Shown here: positions 9,645-19,554 of the stretch, piece after piece
How the letters are laid out: every line of letters begins with the position of its first letter
Position numbering within the stretch: position 1 is the stretch's first letter
Origin: Planctomycetaceae bacterium
GTDB lineage: Bacteria; Planctomycetota; Planctomycetia; Planctomycetales; Planctomycetaceae
Assembly (NCBI GenBank): GCA_041398825.1
Contig: JAWKTX010000001.1
Location: forward strand, 806,001-870,000
DNA: 64,000 bases
Reading direction: 5' to 3'
Notes under the pieces: generated by a model
Told to the model about the DNA's origin: nothing
The model's input: the letters and a program-made list of their open reading frames with translations, nothing else
The model's database searches: none
Program-made: the position numbers and the translations under genes

Positions 9645-10977
9645 TTACTCCGTCCGCAGAGATGATCAGGAGGCATTTTGAGAGCGGATGTTGCGGATTC
9701 GTCGCGCGGGCGTCAACCCGCTGTCGAGCGTCTTTGGTTTCCGGGGAAGAATGGAGTGGAGTGGCAAGAAATAATTCCTGTTCCGGAACAGAGACCACTA
9801 CCTGCTCCCCAAGCATATTGATCAGTCGTTCCCGGAACTCGTTACACAGCAGCCGGGAACTATTGAATGAATCACGGGTCACGGGCATCGCCATCAGTGG
9901 TGTCGATCGATTCTCGGTGACTGCGAATTCCAGCGGGCAACGCTGGTCGAGTTCAGCAAGATTGGTGACGGCGATTTGATAAAGATGTTCCGACGAGATC
10001 TGCCAGTGGCCAGCAAGTGAGTAGTCGACAATGCGACAGGTCGATCGGTCGTCGATAATAAAGGAAATGGCGAGGTCGCCGACCCATGGTATGTAGACCT
10101 GTTCGCTGCGAGTCGCTTCGGAAAGCGGGACGATGATGGGCAGAATCCTGGTCGTTGTTTCACTCAGCGAAGGAGAGAGCTGGAGTGGCCCAAGTTCGTG
10201 CATCCGGACAATGTCGGTCAGTGCGCGGAGCGAAATCTGTTCGAAAAACTCCGGCTGTTCCACATACCTCTGGTAAAGATTCTTGAGGCAGATTCGTGAA
10301 TGATCGAGTTGGACGGAAAAAGCGTCACCGGCCTGAAATCTGAGCAGGGGAAATCGGTGGTTCGCAAGATCGATGACACGTTGACGGAACACTTCAGCTG
10401 GCATCGCCGGGTAGTCGGGCAGCACCAGTGAGTCCATCATCGACATGCACGTTGCCAGGAACTGTTCATCAATGAGGAGTCCTGGTGCCGACTGGACAGA
10501 CGCGGTGATCTGAACCTGTGCGTTGCGCAGTATGCAGAACCACCATTGAAAGATCTGAGGGCGATGCCACAGTCGCTGAAAGAATCCACCCTGAGCTGGT
10601 TGCTGTGACAAACCGGACCAGCATTGGGAAGGATAGATCGATGGCGAGTCCGATTCGGGGCGTGATGCGACGATGCGGGGGAAACGGCGAAAGGTTCGGG
10701 AAAGGCTGCTCTCCTCTGGGACTGAAACAGCAGGCAGCCATTCTGTTTGAATGGTGAATACCGGACGGCAGTCTGTCGTTCGCTGGTCGCTGAGTGCCGT
10801 TGCACCTCGGCGCCACCTTGCAGGTCGGACTTCGACTCTGGATTCCGTTTGCTGAATTTCACACCAGGCTGGACATCGCAGCTGAAACCAGTTTGACGGT
10901 CCTGTCACAAGCTGATCGGAAAGTGTGAAGTTTTTCGCGCCGGAAAAAGGATCCGGCGTGTTCTCGGGAGTGGTCAT
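9607..10977 (-). CDS. DUF1444-like protein
   Basis: The protein has 456 residues and an ATG start at 10977. Residues about 190-420 resemble DUF1444 (YtpQ-like) proteins: paired segments around FPLLRFQAGDAFSVQL, ILPIIVPLSE, VYIPWVGDLAISFIID and HLYQIAVTNLAEL fit that pattern. The N-terminal ~170 residues are a separate domain with aromatic residues (GPSNWFQLRCPAWCE) that I do not recognise. There is no signal peptide. It overlaps the start of murG by 38 bases. The biochemical function of DUF1444 is not established. Confidence 0.6.
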   Translation of the reverse strand: MTTPENTPDPFSGAKNFTLSDQLVTGPSNWFQLRCPAWCEIQQTESRVEVRPARWRRGATALSDQRTTDCRPVFTIQTEWLPAVSVPEESSLSRTFRRFPRIVASRPESDSPSIYPSQCWSGLSQQPAQGGFFQRLWHRPQIFQWWFCILRNAQVQITASVQSAPGLLIDEQFLATCMSMMDSLVLPDYPAMPAEVFRQRVIDLANHRFPLLRFQAGDAFSVQLDHSRICLKNLYQRYVEQPEFFEQISLRALTDIVRMHELGPLQLSPSLSETTTRILPIIVPLSEATRSEQVYIPWVGDLAISFIIDDRSTCRIVDYSLAGHWQISSEHLYQIAVTNLAELDQRCPLEFAVTENRSTPLMAMPVTRDSFNSSRLLCNEFRERLINMLGEQVVVSVPEQELFLATPLHSSPETKDARQRVDARATNPQHPLSKCLLIISADGVSEYTKERPLNSN

Positions 10978-11452
10978 GAATGTTGGCCCATCGATTCATT
11001 CGATAAATCAGACGTGCGGTATGCTAAAGAGTTTTTCCGGCAACCGGACAAACGTTCAGAGGTGAACTTTTCAGATTGTGGTTCTGGTGAAGAGATGACT
11101 CCGCAGGCTTGACAGGCAATCGTAGGTTTGCTGACCCCATCATCGACTTAATTCCGGAAATGCGATGAGGCAGGGATTGCTCGGCGTCTGTGGACGGATT
11201 GTTTGAGATCGCTGCCGATCGTGGCAGTTTGCCTGATTGTTACGACCGGAATGCTCCGCTTGAGCGTGTTTTTCGCGCTTCCCAAAACACTCGGACTGCT
11301 GAAATTAAAGAGCGGCAGTTTCCTGCAGGAAACAGGTTGCGTTCCAGCAAATGCTGCCGATGAAAGTCATGGCAGGAGGTTTGTTGGAATTGTGTCATGC
11401 CGGAACCGCGTCTGCCTGGTGTCCCATGACGCGTCGCAGTAAGGATCTCACC
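10978..11452. other. Divergent intergenic region, 475 bases
   Basis: This gap separates the divergent DUF1444-like gene and the lipoprotein gene. A hydrophobic open frame at 11203-11442 is not supported by a good start. AAGGA at 11441-11445 is the ribosome binding site of the lipoprotein. No RNA gene or repeat was recognised. Confidence 0.5.
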
Positions 11453-12370
11453 ATGCGACTTGTACAGGTTTCGCTCTTGTGCGCAACCGCTTCGATCTTG
11501 TTCAGCGGGTGTGCAGCGAACAGAGCTGCTTCATCATCAGGAGTCAGCTCACCCGGAACGAAGGTTTTTGTACCGCCCCGCCACACACGGGAATACGAGC
11601 CACCAACGCAGCTCAGTCCTTCACAGGATTCCGATCGGAGTTATGAGCCGGGTCCAGTCACCCCACCGCCCGTTCCACCCGCGATCGGCGTTTCTCGAGT
11701 CAAGAGTGTCGGGTTGATTCGCGATTTGGGAGCGAAGGTTCGCTCACCATGGCGCGATCAGGACGATCATGGGTGCACAGAGAGCTGCAGCGACTCAGGC
11801 TGCGGTGATCCTGAGTGTGATGATGACGGCGGCCGACTCCGGAAGCTTTGCGTCCTGAAAGTATTCAAACATCGTGAAAGTTGTCTGTTCAGGAAGCTTC
11901 GTTGCTTCCATCGATCATCGGATTCGGGATGTACAACAGAACCCGGATGCACGGACAGCTGTGCCAGCGAGTCCTGCGGTGTTTGCGGCGATACGTTGTA
12001 TACGCTGCAGCAGCTCGATGCTCACCAGCAGAAGCCGTGCATCGCGGAATCCATGACAGATCCGTTTCTGGAAAAGAATACCGCGCCCGTCGCACCGCCA
12101 GCAGTGCCGAATCTGACACCAACCGTTCCGTTGGTCCCTGCACCGGTTCCACCCGGGGCACCAGTTGAGCTCACGCCGACAGACAGCATTCCACAGGACG
12201 TTGTTCCAGCAGCGCCTGTTGCACCCGGCACGATCGACCAGACAGAACTGCCGGTCTGGCCGCGTCTCGATGGCGAACAACGAGTTCGAGCTGCTCAGGT
12301 GGGGCAATATCGATCGGTGCCCGACAGTCGGACCGGGATGTTGCCGGAGATCCTTCCCCGAACTTACTGA
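11453..12370 (+). CDS. Cys- and Pro-rich lipoprotein
   Basis: The protein has 305 residues and starts at the ATG at 11453, preceded by AAGGA at the right distance. The signal sequence MRLVQVSLLCATASILFSGC ends in a lipobox (LFSG|C20), so it is probably lipid-anchored at a membrane. The middle (about residues 110-200) has two Cys-dense segments, CTESCSDSGCGDPEC and CTTEPGCTDSCASESCG followed by CGVCG, that could bind metal or form disulfides. A Pro/Val-rich stretch (about 215-275) follows, probably extended. It is possibly planctomycete-specific; function unknown. The open frame reaches 34 codons further upstream, but without a signal peptide there. Confidence 0.75.
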   Translation: MRLVQVSLLCATASILFSGCAANRAASSSGVSSPGTKVFVPPRHTREYEPPTQLSPSQDSDRSYEPGPVTPPPVPPAIGVSRVKSVGLIRDLGAKVRSPWRDQDDHGCTESCSDSGCGDPECDDDGGRLRKLCVLKVFKHRESCLFRKLRCFHRSSDSGCTTEPGCTDSCASESCGVCGDTLYTLQQLDAHQQKPCIAESMTDPFLEKNTAPVAPPAVPNLTPTVPLVPAPVPPGAPVELTPTDSIPQDVVPAAPVAPGTIDQTELPVWPRLDGEQRVRAAQVGQYRSVPDSRTGMLPEILPRTY

Positions 12371-12464
12371 GCAACGGACCGTGGCGTCATCGTGTCCGAT
12401 GTTCCGGGGCCATTTGGCGGACACTTGTCGCGAAGACCGCAGGTGTCGGATGGCCTGGAACTGT

Positions 12465-12502
12465 CACCAGAACTTCCCCTCAGTGGCGGGGATGTTCTGG
12501 TG
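12465..12502. terminator. Long hairpin downstream of the lipoprotein gene
   Basis: CACCAGAAC pairs with GTTCTGGTG, and inside it CCCC pairs with GGGG around an 8-base loop. It lies between the convergent lipoprotein and FHA genes and probably ends transcription from one or both sides. There is no long T run. Confidence 0.55.
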
Positions 12503-12591
12503 AGCATGTATTTCTGAATCCTTTAGAGGATGCGGCTCTGCGGTACTCAGCCTTCGACAGTCGTACCGACAGATCGCATTGAAACTGCCGT

Positions 12592-13068
12592 TTAGATTTC
12601 CGGGTACCATTCGATGATGAAGGCGTCTTCAGCAGAGAGACGCCGGGATTGTTTTCGACGTTTCAACTCTTCCCGCGCTTCCGGGCTTCTGGCATCTTCG
12701 GACTGCTGCGCCTGCAGGCCGGCTTTCTCAAGCAGGCTCATCGAAGTTTCTTCTTCCTCGGCCGGGGCTTTCGCATCTGCCCCGACGACATATTCAACTT
12801 TAAAACGGTGATACTTCCCAACCCCCAGTTCATCGCCGGGATACAGGGGCTTCATAATGCATTTTTCACCGTTCACAAGCACCCCGTTACTGCTTCCAAG
12901 ATCGCGGACATGCCAGTAACCGTCTTTCAGTTCCAGCTCACAATGGTGGGACGAGACGTTGGGAAATGCGAGGACGATGTCGCACGATGATCTTCGTCCA
13001 ATCAACAGTTTACGGCCGAGCAGCGGGATTGGATCACCTCCGCCGGTTGGATTCAGTTCGCCGAACAT
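12592..13068 (-). CDS. FHA-domain protein
   Basis: The 158-residue cytoplasmic protein has a forkhead-associated domain at residues about 15-95. The phosphothreonine-binding signature is visible: LIGRRSSCDIVL (GR), NVSSHHCEL (S..H) and LGSSNGVLVNG (NG). The C-terminus (about 100-158) is charged and helical, rich in Glu, Lys and Arg. FHA domains bind phosphothreonine made by Hanks-type kinases; a kinase gene lies 640 bases away on the same strand beyond rnpB, which makes a functional link plausible but unproven. Confidence 0.9.
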   Translation of the reverse strand: MFGELNPTGGGDPIPLLGRKLLIGRRSSCDIVLAFPNVSSHHCELELKDGYWHVRDLGSSNGVLVNGEKCIMKPLYPGDELGVGKYHRFKVEYVVGADAKAPAEEEETSMSLLEKAGLQAQQSEDARSPEAREELKRRKQSRRLSAEDAFIIEWYPEI

Positions 13069-13247
13069 GACTTGTTAATTCCGGGTCGTGGCTGTGTGGG
13101 GAATGAACGGGGACGGGGATTTCGGGGGGCGTACCGCCTTCCCCGTCGTTTGGCAGCATTTTGAACATTCAGAGCAGTCGAGTCAAAGCTGGGGCATGTC
13201 GAAACGGATTGCGTGCATGTGTGCGCGAAAGGCGGTAGACTCCCGGA

Positions 13248-13653
<406 letters not shown>

Positions 13654-13708
13654 ATTTTCCGAAACTCTGGGTGATCACACCAGCGATTCGCCGCCGATCT
13701 TCCCGTTT

Positions 13709-15385
13709 CTATTGCTCAACTTCGCCAGCTGAATTGTTTGATGAGCTGTCTGCCGGCAGATCAAACCCAAGGGAGCCAGCGGCAGACTTCACAAGTTCGC
13801 CGCCATAGACAAACAGAAGGCCGCCAACGACAAGAATGACGCCAATCCAGATAATCAGAGATGTTGCACCGACAAGGTTTCGCAGGAAATTCTTTGCAGT
13901 CCGCCACTTATGTCGATTTGCCTCTGCCTTTGCCACCTTTGAGTAAAGGCTGTTCAGGTCTTCCTTACGAACAGCGGCTGTCTGCCGTGCCAATTGTTTC
14001 TCAATCGCTTCGGTGAATTCGGGGAACTGTGCGAGAGGCAGGTATGTGCCGTCGGCGGTTGCCTTTCCTCTGGCTTTTGCGGTGAGGATTCCTGCAGCGA
14101 TCATCTTCAGAATTCGCCCCGTCGAGTGTTTTTCGACGACCGGATCGCCTTCTGAATTCTCAAACTGAACAAACCAGACTCGCGAAGGTGTTGTGGCCAG
14201 CTGCGTCCTTGCATTCGAGTCCGCCCTGCTCTTACGGGCAACCGACTTTGATGTGCGGGCCGTCGGTGAAACGTTGGTCATACCTCCTACAACCGTCTGC
14301 GCTCCGCTAAGCACGACAGATACAGGTTCAGCTCCCTCGATAAAACTCAGCACGGAGCTGTGCAGGCCCAGTGCACTGAGGTCGCGAATCAACAGCTCAC
14401 AGTTCTTGTATCGATGAGCGGGGTCCTTTGCCATCATCTTGTCGATGATCAAGTCCAGCTTCTCCGGGATGTCCGGCCGGAGGCTTTTTGCCGAAGGGTA
14501 GATTCCCCTTTCTTTGGCCATGATCAATTCCAGCGTCGAAGTCCCGCAATACGGGAGTCGACCGGTCAGCAGATGATAAAGGGTTGCTCCCAGTGCATAA
14601 ATGTCGCTTCGCTGATCGACGTGTTTTGCATTTCTCGCTTGTTCTGGCGCCATGTAAAGCGGGGTACCCAGCCCGGTTCCACTTTGAGTCATTGAGACGT
14701 CTTCGTCCATCGCCTTGGCCAGCCCAAAGTCCGCAACTTTGACGATTCCTTTGCTGGTAATGAGTATGTTGTCGGGCTTGATGTCACGATGCACCATGTT
14801 CAGCTCATGAGCGTGCCTCAGCCCTTCGGCACAGATCAGCGCAATGTGCGTGGCATCACTGATTTCGAGTTTTTCCAGCTGGTCCAGCCAATCCTGTGCA
14901 CTCTTACCATCGATGTACTCGATGGCAGCAAAATGCAGGCCTTTGAACGTGTCGACCGCATAGACTTTGACGATGTTGGGATGGTCGAGCTTTGCCATTG
15001 ACTTGGCTTCTCTCTGGAAGCGCTGGACAAAGTCCTCTCTTTTCGCAAGCTCTTTTGAGAGGGTTTTGAGGGCGACCAGCCGATCGAGGCTGGTCTGCCG
15101 GGCCAGAAAGACCTCGCCCATACCACCTTTGCCAAGCTTGCGCTTCAGTTCGAAATCACCGAGACGCTGGGTGCGTTTTGGGGGTGAACCATCATTCGAG
15201 TTTTCGGAGTGTTCAGCCACAGCGGTCTTCCGGCATGCTTGATTTGGGACGGCCCGCCCCGCAGTATCGAGATTTTGAACTGGTGGTACAACCGACTTCA
15301 CCCGGCTTGAGAAAGTCCCGGGAGCCAATGTCTCCGTCATTCCGCGCGTCTTTCGAGCTGCCCTGACCTTGTCGTTCCTCAGCAT
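13709..15385 (-). CDS. Membrane-anchored Ser/Thr kinase with GYF_2-like domain
   Basis: This 558-residue Hanks-type kinase has a disordered Lys/Arg/Ser-rich N-terminus of about 75 residues. The kinase domain carries the ATP loop LGKGGMGEVFLAR (near residue 84), VALKTL, the catalytic loop MVHRDIKPDNIL (near 200), VADFGLAKAMDED and YMAPEQAR, so all catalytic residues are present. A segment near residues 400-460 (VWFVQFENSEGDPVVE..) resembles a GYF_2-type domain seen in planctomycete kinases. One transmembrane helix lies near 505-528, with a short acidic tail outside. Another in-frame ATG lies 15 codons inside. It is divergent from the di-haem protein gene. Confidence 0.9.
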   Translation of the reverse strand: MLRNDKVRAARKTRGMTETLAPGTFSSRVKSVVPPVQNLDTAGRAVPNQACRKTAVAEHSENSNDGSPPKRTQRLGDFELKRKLGKGGMGEVFLARQTSLDRLVALKTLSKELAKREDFVQRFQREAKSMAKLDHPNIVKVYAVDTFKGLHFAAIEYIDGKSAQDWLDQLEKLEISDATHIALICAEGLRHAHELNMVHRDIKPDNILITSKGIVKVADFGLAKAMDEDVSMTQSGTGLGTPLYMAPEQARNAKHVDQRSDIYALGATLYHLLTGRLPYCGTSTLELIMAKERGIYPSAKSLRPDIPEKLDLIIDKMMAKDPAHRYKNCELLIRDLSALGLHSSVLSFIEGAEPVSVVLSGAQTVVGGMTNVSPTARTSKSVARKSRADSNARTQLATTPSRVWFVQFENSEGDPVVEKHSTGRILKMIAAGILTAKARGKATADGTYLPLAQFPEFTEAIEKQLARQTAAVRKEDLNSLYSKVAKAEANRHKWRTAKNFLRNLVGATSLIIWIGVILVVGGLLFVYGGELVKSAAGSLGFDLPADSSSNNSAGEVEQ

Positions 15386-15603
15386 TTCACCCTGATTCTA
15401 ATGTGCATCATGGTTAACGAGAGAGATCCTTTGAAGACGGGGGAGGTTGCTGGTTTAGGAGAGGGGGGATTGCTGAGGTCGTTTTGCGATGAAGATGTTG
15501 GTTTTATTGGTTTCGGCGCATTTCCAAATCACACCGGCTGACCGCATACTTCGGAGTTGAATCTGGAGAACGAAAATCCGTTCATCTGCCGGAGCGACCA
15601 TTC

Positions 15604-16929
15604 ATGAATGCATGCCATCCCGATCATTTCGAAGAACAAGGCGTCCTGCGTGGTTTGTGCGTCGCACGTGGCCATTTTTTCGCGTGCACCGTCGCCTGTT
15701 TGCTTGCGGCTACGCCCGTTATCCTGAATGCGCAGGACAGTCGTGTCTTTCAGGAACGGATCCTGCCGCTGGCGACGGCCCCTGATGGTTCGAGTTGCCG
15801 TGATTGTCATTTGAGTGGCGTTGAGCTCGCACAATACATTCAGCACGACGAAGCATCGACATTTACAGCTCTGAGGGCAGCAGGTCTGATCAACATCAAA
15901 AGTCCCGGACAGTCTAAGCTGCTGACATTTATTGCCCGAAAACCGGATGAGGCGTCGTCCCTTCGCGATACGGTCCGCTCGAAAGAGCACGCTGCATTCA
16001 GCGAATGGATCGAGGCCGCGGTCCGGAATCCTTCGCTGCTGAGTCCGTCCGCGAATTCACAACCGCCCACATTTCTTCCGCCGGAAGTAATCCATCACGC
16101 GCGACGCGACCGGGTCACCAGGGCCTTTATTGACAGTATCTGGAATGAAACCGGGCGATGTGCGAATTGCCATAATCCGGAGTTGAACCGTAATAAGATC
16201 AATGCCAAACATACGAGGGAAGAAGTCGACGCGATTTCCTGGATCGTTCCCCGTAACCCGGCTGCAACACTCGAAAGACTGGTTGAAACGGGAGCCATCG
16301 ATTTGGAGCATCCAGTTGAAAGTTCATTACTCACGAAGGCAGCCGGGTTAACAGAACACGGAGGCGGCCCAAAGTTTTTTCCCGGCAGTGACACCTATCG
16401 CAAGTTTGCCCATTTTCTGACCGATTACGCGGCTACTCGGAATGGGGATTACAGCAGGGTCGAGGATCTGCCCGACGTTCCTGAGGAAACGTTCGAGTTG
16501 ACTCAGCAACAGCTTCGATTGAGGAACGTTCCTCCTGAATTCGGTGGGATGGCGATTCAGGTCGACTTCTTCGTATGGGATGACAAGACCGGGCATTGGG
16601 CTGAGAAACGTTGTGCAACAGCCTTCAGTCGAGTCAATGCGAAAGGCAATGTGTGGCAGAATCCGATCCAGTTGGTTCGGTCTTCGGACGATTTGGTTCG
16701 GTCTTCGGACAATGAAGTGCAGCGGGCATCAGAATCCGGCGATCAGATCAGCGAACCGCTGTTGCAGGAGGGGCGTTATCTGGTCAGGGTGCTGGTTGAT
16801 CAGAAAGGGCTGACCGCTGTTGATCTTATGCATCAACTGACGTCGAAAGATCAGGTGGGTGAGTTTGAAATCTCAGGAAAATGGCCTCCCGGCTACCAGC
16901 CCCCGAGAATCCACCCGTTTCCTCGTTAA
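15604..16929 (+). CDS. Secreted di-haem c-type cytochrome-like protein
   Basis: This 441-residue protein has an N-terminal signal segment (FFACTVACLLAATPVILNA, ending near residue 43). It has two haem c attachment motifs, CRDCH (near 65) and CANCH (near 188), each followed by long helical stretches. Several His residues (for example HHARRDR) could be distal ligands. The C-terminal third lacks haem motifs and looks like a beta-rich domain. A perfect short duplication gives LVRSSDDLVRSSDN near residue 357. It is probably periplasmic and part of an oxidation or electron-transfer system; the partner is unknown. The start may be one of several; the ATG at 15604 keeps the signal peptide. Confidence 0.7.
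   Translation: MNACHPDHFEEQGVLRGLCVARGHFFACTVACLLAATPVILNAQDSRVFQERILPLATAPDGSSCRDCHLSGVELAQYIQHDEASTFTALRAAGLINIKSPGQSKLLTFIARKPDEASSLRDTVRSKEHAAFSEWIEAAVRNPSLLSPSANSQPPTFLPPEVIHHARRDRVTRAFIDSIWNETGRCANCHNPELNRNKINAKHTREEVDAISWIVPRNPAATLERLVETGAIDLEHPVESSLLTKAAGLTEHGGGPKFFPGSDTYRKFAHFLTDYAATRNGDYSRVEDLPDVPEETFELTQQQLRLRNVPPEFGGMAIQVDFFVWDDKTGHWAEKRCATAFSRVNAKGNVWQNPIQLVRSSDDLVRSSDNEVQRASESGDQISEPLLQEGRYLVRVLVDQKGLTAVDLMHQLTSKDQVGEFEISGKWPPGYQPPRIHPFPR
16672..16713 (+). repeat. 21-base in-frame tandem duplication
   Basis: Two units of TTGGTTCGGTCTTCGGAC plus three bases lie back to back inside the di-haem protein gene and encode LVRSSD twice. Confidence 0.9.
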
Positions 16930-16932
16930 GAT

Positions 16933-16947
16933 GCCGGTAGCACCGGC
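16933..16947. terminator. Short GC hairpin after the di-haem gene
   Basis: GCCGGT-agc-ACCGGC is a perfect 6-base stem with a 3-base loop just after the stop codon. A T run (TTTTTTT) only comes about 45 bases later, so termination here is uncertain. Confidence 0.3.
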
Positions 16948-17009
16948 CCGCCATGTCTGCCTGTGCTGAGGGCTGGTTGCAAAATCGTTTTTTTACAGAT
17001 TGCTGTTGA

Positions 17010-17981
17010 GTGTCGAGCGTATTGCCAATTGAAGTTGTTGTTGACGACGATGCGGCCGGAGCGGTTTTGTCGGTGTTACGAAAAGTCATCGAAGGATCGT
17101 CCTGGAAGGATGTTCGACGATTACTGAATACTCGACGCGTGTCCCTGAACGGCGTTCTGTGCCTGGATGAGGGCCGCAAAGTGGCCGCCGGAGAAGTCAT
17201 TCAGGTGCACGTGGACTCGCTGCCGGTGCCACCTTCCGACAAGGACGTTGTGATACGATGGCTCGACCAGTCGCTGGTGGTTGTCGAAAAACCGTCGGGC
17301 ATGCTGACTCTGCGACGCTCAACGGAAAAAAACTGGCGCCCGCAGAGAAAGCTGTTACAACCCACTCTGGACGAGTGTGTTGCTCGCCTGGTCGATGCAA
17401 AGTACGTTCGTTCAAGATCTGAGAGTGATTCTGAATTGCATTCGGTGCATCGCATCGATCGGGATACCAGTGGATTGCTGGTCTTTGCCCGCAATGAGAA
17501 TGTGCAGTACAAACTGATCGAACAATTCGCCGCACATGATGCCGTCAGGCGATATCTCAGCCTGATTCCGGGAAGCATCGAAGACCAGAGTGTACGAAGT
17601 TGTTTCATCCGGGATCGAGGCGATGGATTGCGGGGGAGTTCACCTGATGGGCGGACCGGGCAACACGCCGTCACACACTTCCGCACCTTACGTTCGCTTG
17701 GAGCACTGTCGGAGCTGGAGTGTTCGCTGGAAACCGGTCGGACAAATCAAATCCGTATTCATCTGGCAGAACTTGGCCACCCTGTCTGTGGAGATATCAA
17801 GTACCGCGGTCCGATGGGAAGTGAACCCGTTAAAGATGAAAGTGGAGTCCCGCGACTGGCACTTCACGCAACGCAACTGAGGTTTGTGCACCCGGTCACA
17901 GGAGAATTGCTGCATTTCGAATCGCCCTGGCCGATGGATATGCAGCGATTCCTGAATCGAATTCCCTCTGTCTCCACTTGA
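17010..17981 (+). CDS. RluA-family RNA pseudouridine synthase
   Basis: The 323-residue protein has an S4-like RNA-binding domain (about residues 18-72) followed by the catalytic domain. The catalytic Asp lies in the motif HRIDRDTSGLLVFARN (near residue 150), and GRTNQIRIHLAELGHPVCGD is also typical. It isomerises a uridine in rRNA or tRNA; which one cannot be decided. It starts with GTG. Its stop TGA overlaps the TTG start of the methyltransferase gene, so the two are translationally coupled, consistent with a shared role in rRNA modification. Confidence 0.92.
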   Translation: MSSVLPIEVVVDDDAAGAVLSVLRKVIEGSSWKDVRRLLNTRRVSLNGVLCLDEGRKVAAGEVIQVHVDSLPVPPSDKDVVIRWLDQSLVVVEKPSGMLTLRRSTEKNWRPQRKLLQPTLDECVARLVDAKYVRSRSESDSELHSVHRIDRDTSGLLVFARNENVQYKLIEQFAAHDAVRRYLSLIPGSIEDQSVRSCFIRDRGDGLRGSSPDGRTGQHAVTHFRTLRSLGALSELECSLETGRTNQIRIHLAELGHPVCGDIKYRGPMGSEPVKDESGVPRLALHATQLRFVHPVTGELLHFESPWPMDMQRFLNRIPSVST

Positions 17982-19354
17982 AAGCCGTCCCGTTGAAATC
18001 GCGTCGCCCCGGAAAATCCTCACGTGATCGCCGTCAGTCCACTGCTGGTCCTGTGTGGCCAGGTTCAGGTCAGTCTAAGTTCGATGCTGCAGCTTCAACT
18101 TCAAAAATGGCCTTCCAGCGCGAAAATCTCTCACCGCCTGCATCGGGATCAATTCCCGGCGTCTGGTTGAAAGGTTTCACACAGCATCCGTTCATTTATC
18201 GCAAGCGGATTGATCGCATTGAAGATGCCAGGGCCGGCGACCTGGTGGCTGTCTATTCGGACAATCATCAGTTGATTGGTTACGGAGTCTATAATCCGCG
18301 AAGTGAAATTGCCGTTCGATTACTCTGGAATACCCCACAGTTGCCGTCGGAGGAGGCATGGACCCATCGACTGCAAACGGCTGTGAATCTTCGGACAAGC
18401 ACACTGCGACTGAATGAACAATCCAGCGCATGGCGGGTGATCCATGCAGAATCGGACGGGCTGTCCGGGTTTGTTGTGGATCGATTTGGTGAAGTGCTTT
18501 CTGCAGAAGCATTCGGGCTGGGGATGTATCAGCGATCGGAATTGTTACTGAAACAGCTCGCGCCCATGGTTGGAGCGAAACACTGGCTTGTTCGCAGTAG
18601 TCCGCAGTTTCTGTCTCAGGAGGGTTGTGACCCGGCAGAGCTCAAATCAGAGGGGTGCCCGGACTACGTGACCATTAATGAGTTCGGGACGCGATTTCGA
18701 GTGCGATTCGATGGCAGTCACAAAACTGGTTTCTTCTGTGACCAGCGAGAGAACCGAAGGAAACTGGCGGAGTTCTGTGAAGGCCGGAGTGTTCTGGATC
18801 TGTGCTGTTATACGGGCGGATTCTCGGTTCAGGCGAAGACACTGGGAAAGGCTGACGAAGTCATTGGGGTCGATCTGGATGAAGAGCCGCTGAAAGTTGC
18901 CCGGGAAAATGCAAATCTGAATCAGGCAAGAGTGCGATTCGTTCAGGCGGACGCGTTCAGTTACATGCGCGAGATGATTCGGAATGACCGATTATTCGAC
19001 GTGGTCGTCCTGGATCCCCCGAAACTGATTCGGACCCGTACGGAAATTGAGGATGGTACTCGCAAGCACTTTGCCCTGAACCGGCTGGCGATGCGATTGG
19101 TAAAACCCGGTGGGCTGCTGCTGAGTTGTTCCTGTGCGGGTTTGCTGCCGGAACCGGAATTCGTAGATCTGCTGATCGCTGCGTCCCGCCAGGCTGGCGA
19201 AGAAACTGAGCCGGAGTCCATCGGGCGTCCTGCTCGCTATGCGTCCCGATCCATGCAGATCATTGCTAAAACCGGCGCAGCGCCGGACCATCCCGTCATC
19301 TCGAGTTGTCCCGAGACAGAGTATCTGAAGGCGGTTTGGATGATCATGGGGTAA
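17978..19354 (+). CDS. RlmI-type class I SAM-dependent rRNA methyltransferase
   Basis: The 458-residue protein has a basic N-terminal tail, then a PUA-like RNA-binding domain (about residues 60-140, with VWLKGFTQHPFIYRKRI) and a C-terminal Rossmann methyltransferase. The SAM motif is VLDLCCYTGGFSVQA near residue 275, the acidic ligand is IGVDLDEEPLK, and VVVLDPPKL supplies the catalytic motif. This is the RlmI/RlmK (23S rRNA m5C) family, though orthology to RlmI is inferred. It uses a TTG start overlapping the stop of the pseudouridine synthase gene. Confidence 0.88.
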   Translation: MKAVPLKSRRPGKSSRDRRQSTAGPVWPGSGQSKFDAAASTSKMAFQRENLSPPASGSIPGVWLKGFTQHPFIYRKRIDRIEDARAGDLVAVYSDNHQLIGYGVYNPRSEIAVRLLWNTPQLPSEEAWTHRLQTAVNLRTSTLRLNEQSSAWRVIHAESDGLSGFVVDRFGEVLSAEAFGLGMYQRSELLLKQLAPMVGAKHWLVRSSPQFLSQEGCDPAELKSEGCPDYVTINEFGTRFRVRFDGSHKTGFFCDQRENRRKLAEFCEGRSVLDLCCYTGGFSVQAKTLGKADEVIGVDLDEEPLKVARENANLNQARVRFVQADAFSYMREMIRNDRLFDVVVLDPPKLIRTRTEIEDGTRKHFALNRLAMRLVKPGGLLLSCSCAGLLPEPEFVDLLIAASRQAGEETEPESIGRPARYASRSMQIIAKTGAAPDHPVISSCPETEYLKAVWMIMG

Positions 19355-19554
19355 TTTCCCTGACGGGTTTCCAGGGCACCCGATTCGTTAACACTGCTAC
19401 AACTTTGAGTAACAAATCTCCGATGTGATGATTGCCCATTGGAGATTGCAATAGCACACAAGTGTATCCACGGCAGTTCGATGATCCTTCTGCATCTTTC
19501 CCTTGCGCGGACGGTGCAGACCCGGGTGGTCAAACGTAAGACGTGGAGGAAACC

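Noticed and set aside
11203..11442. A 79-residue hydrophobic open frame before the lipoprotein gene
   Set aside because: It has a weak TTG start, no ribosome binding site and no recognisable domain, and it overlaps the likely leader of the lipoprotein gene.
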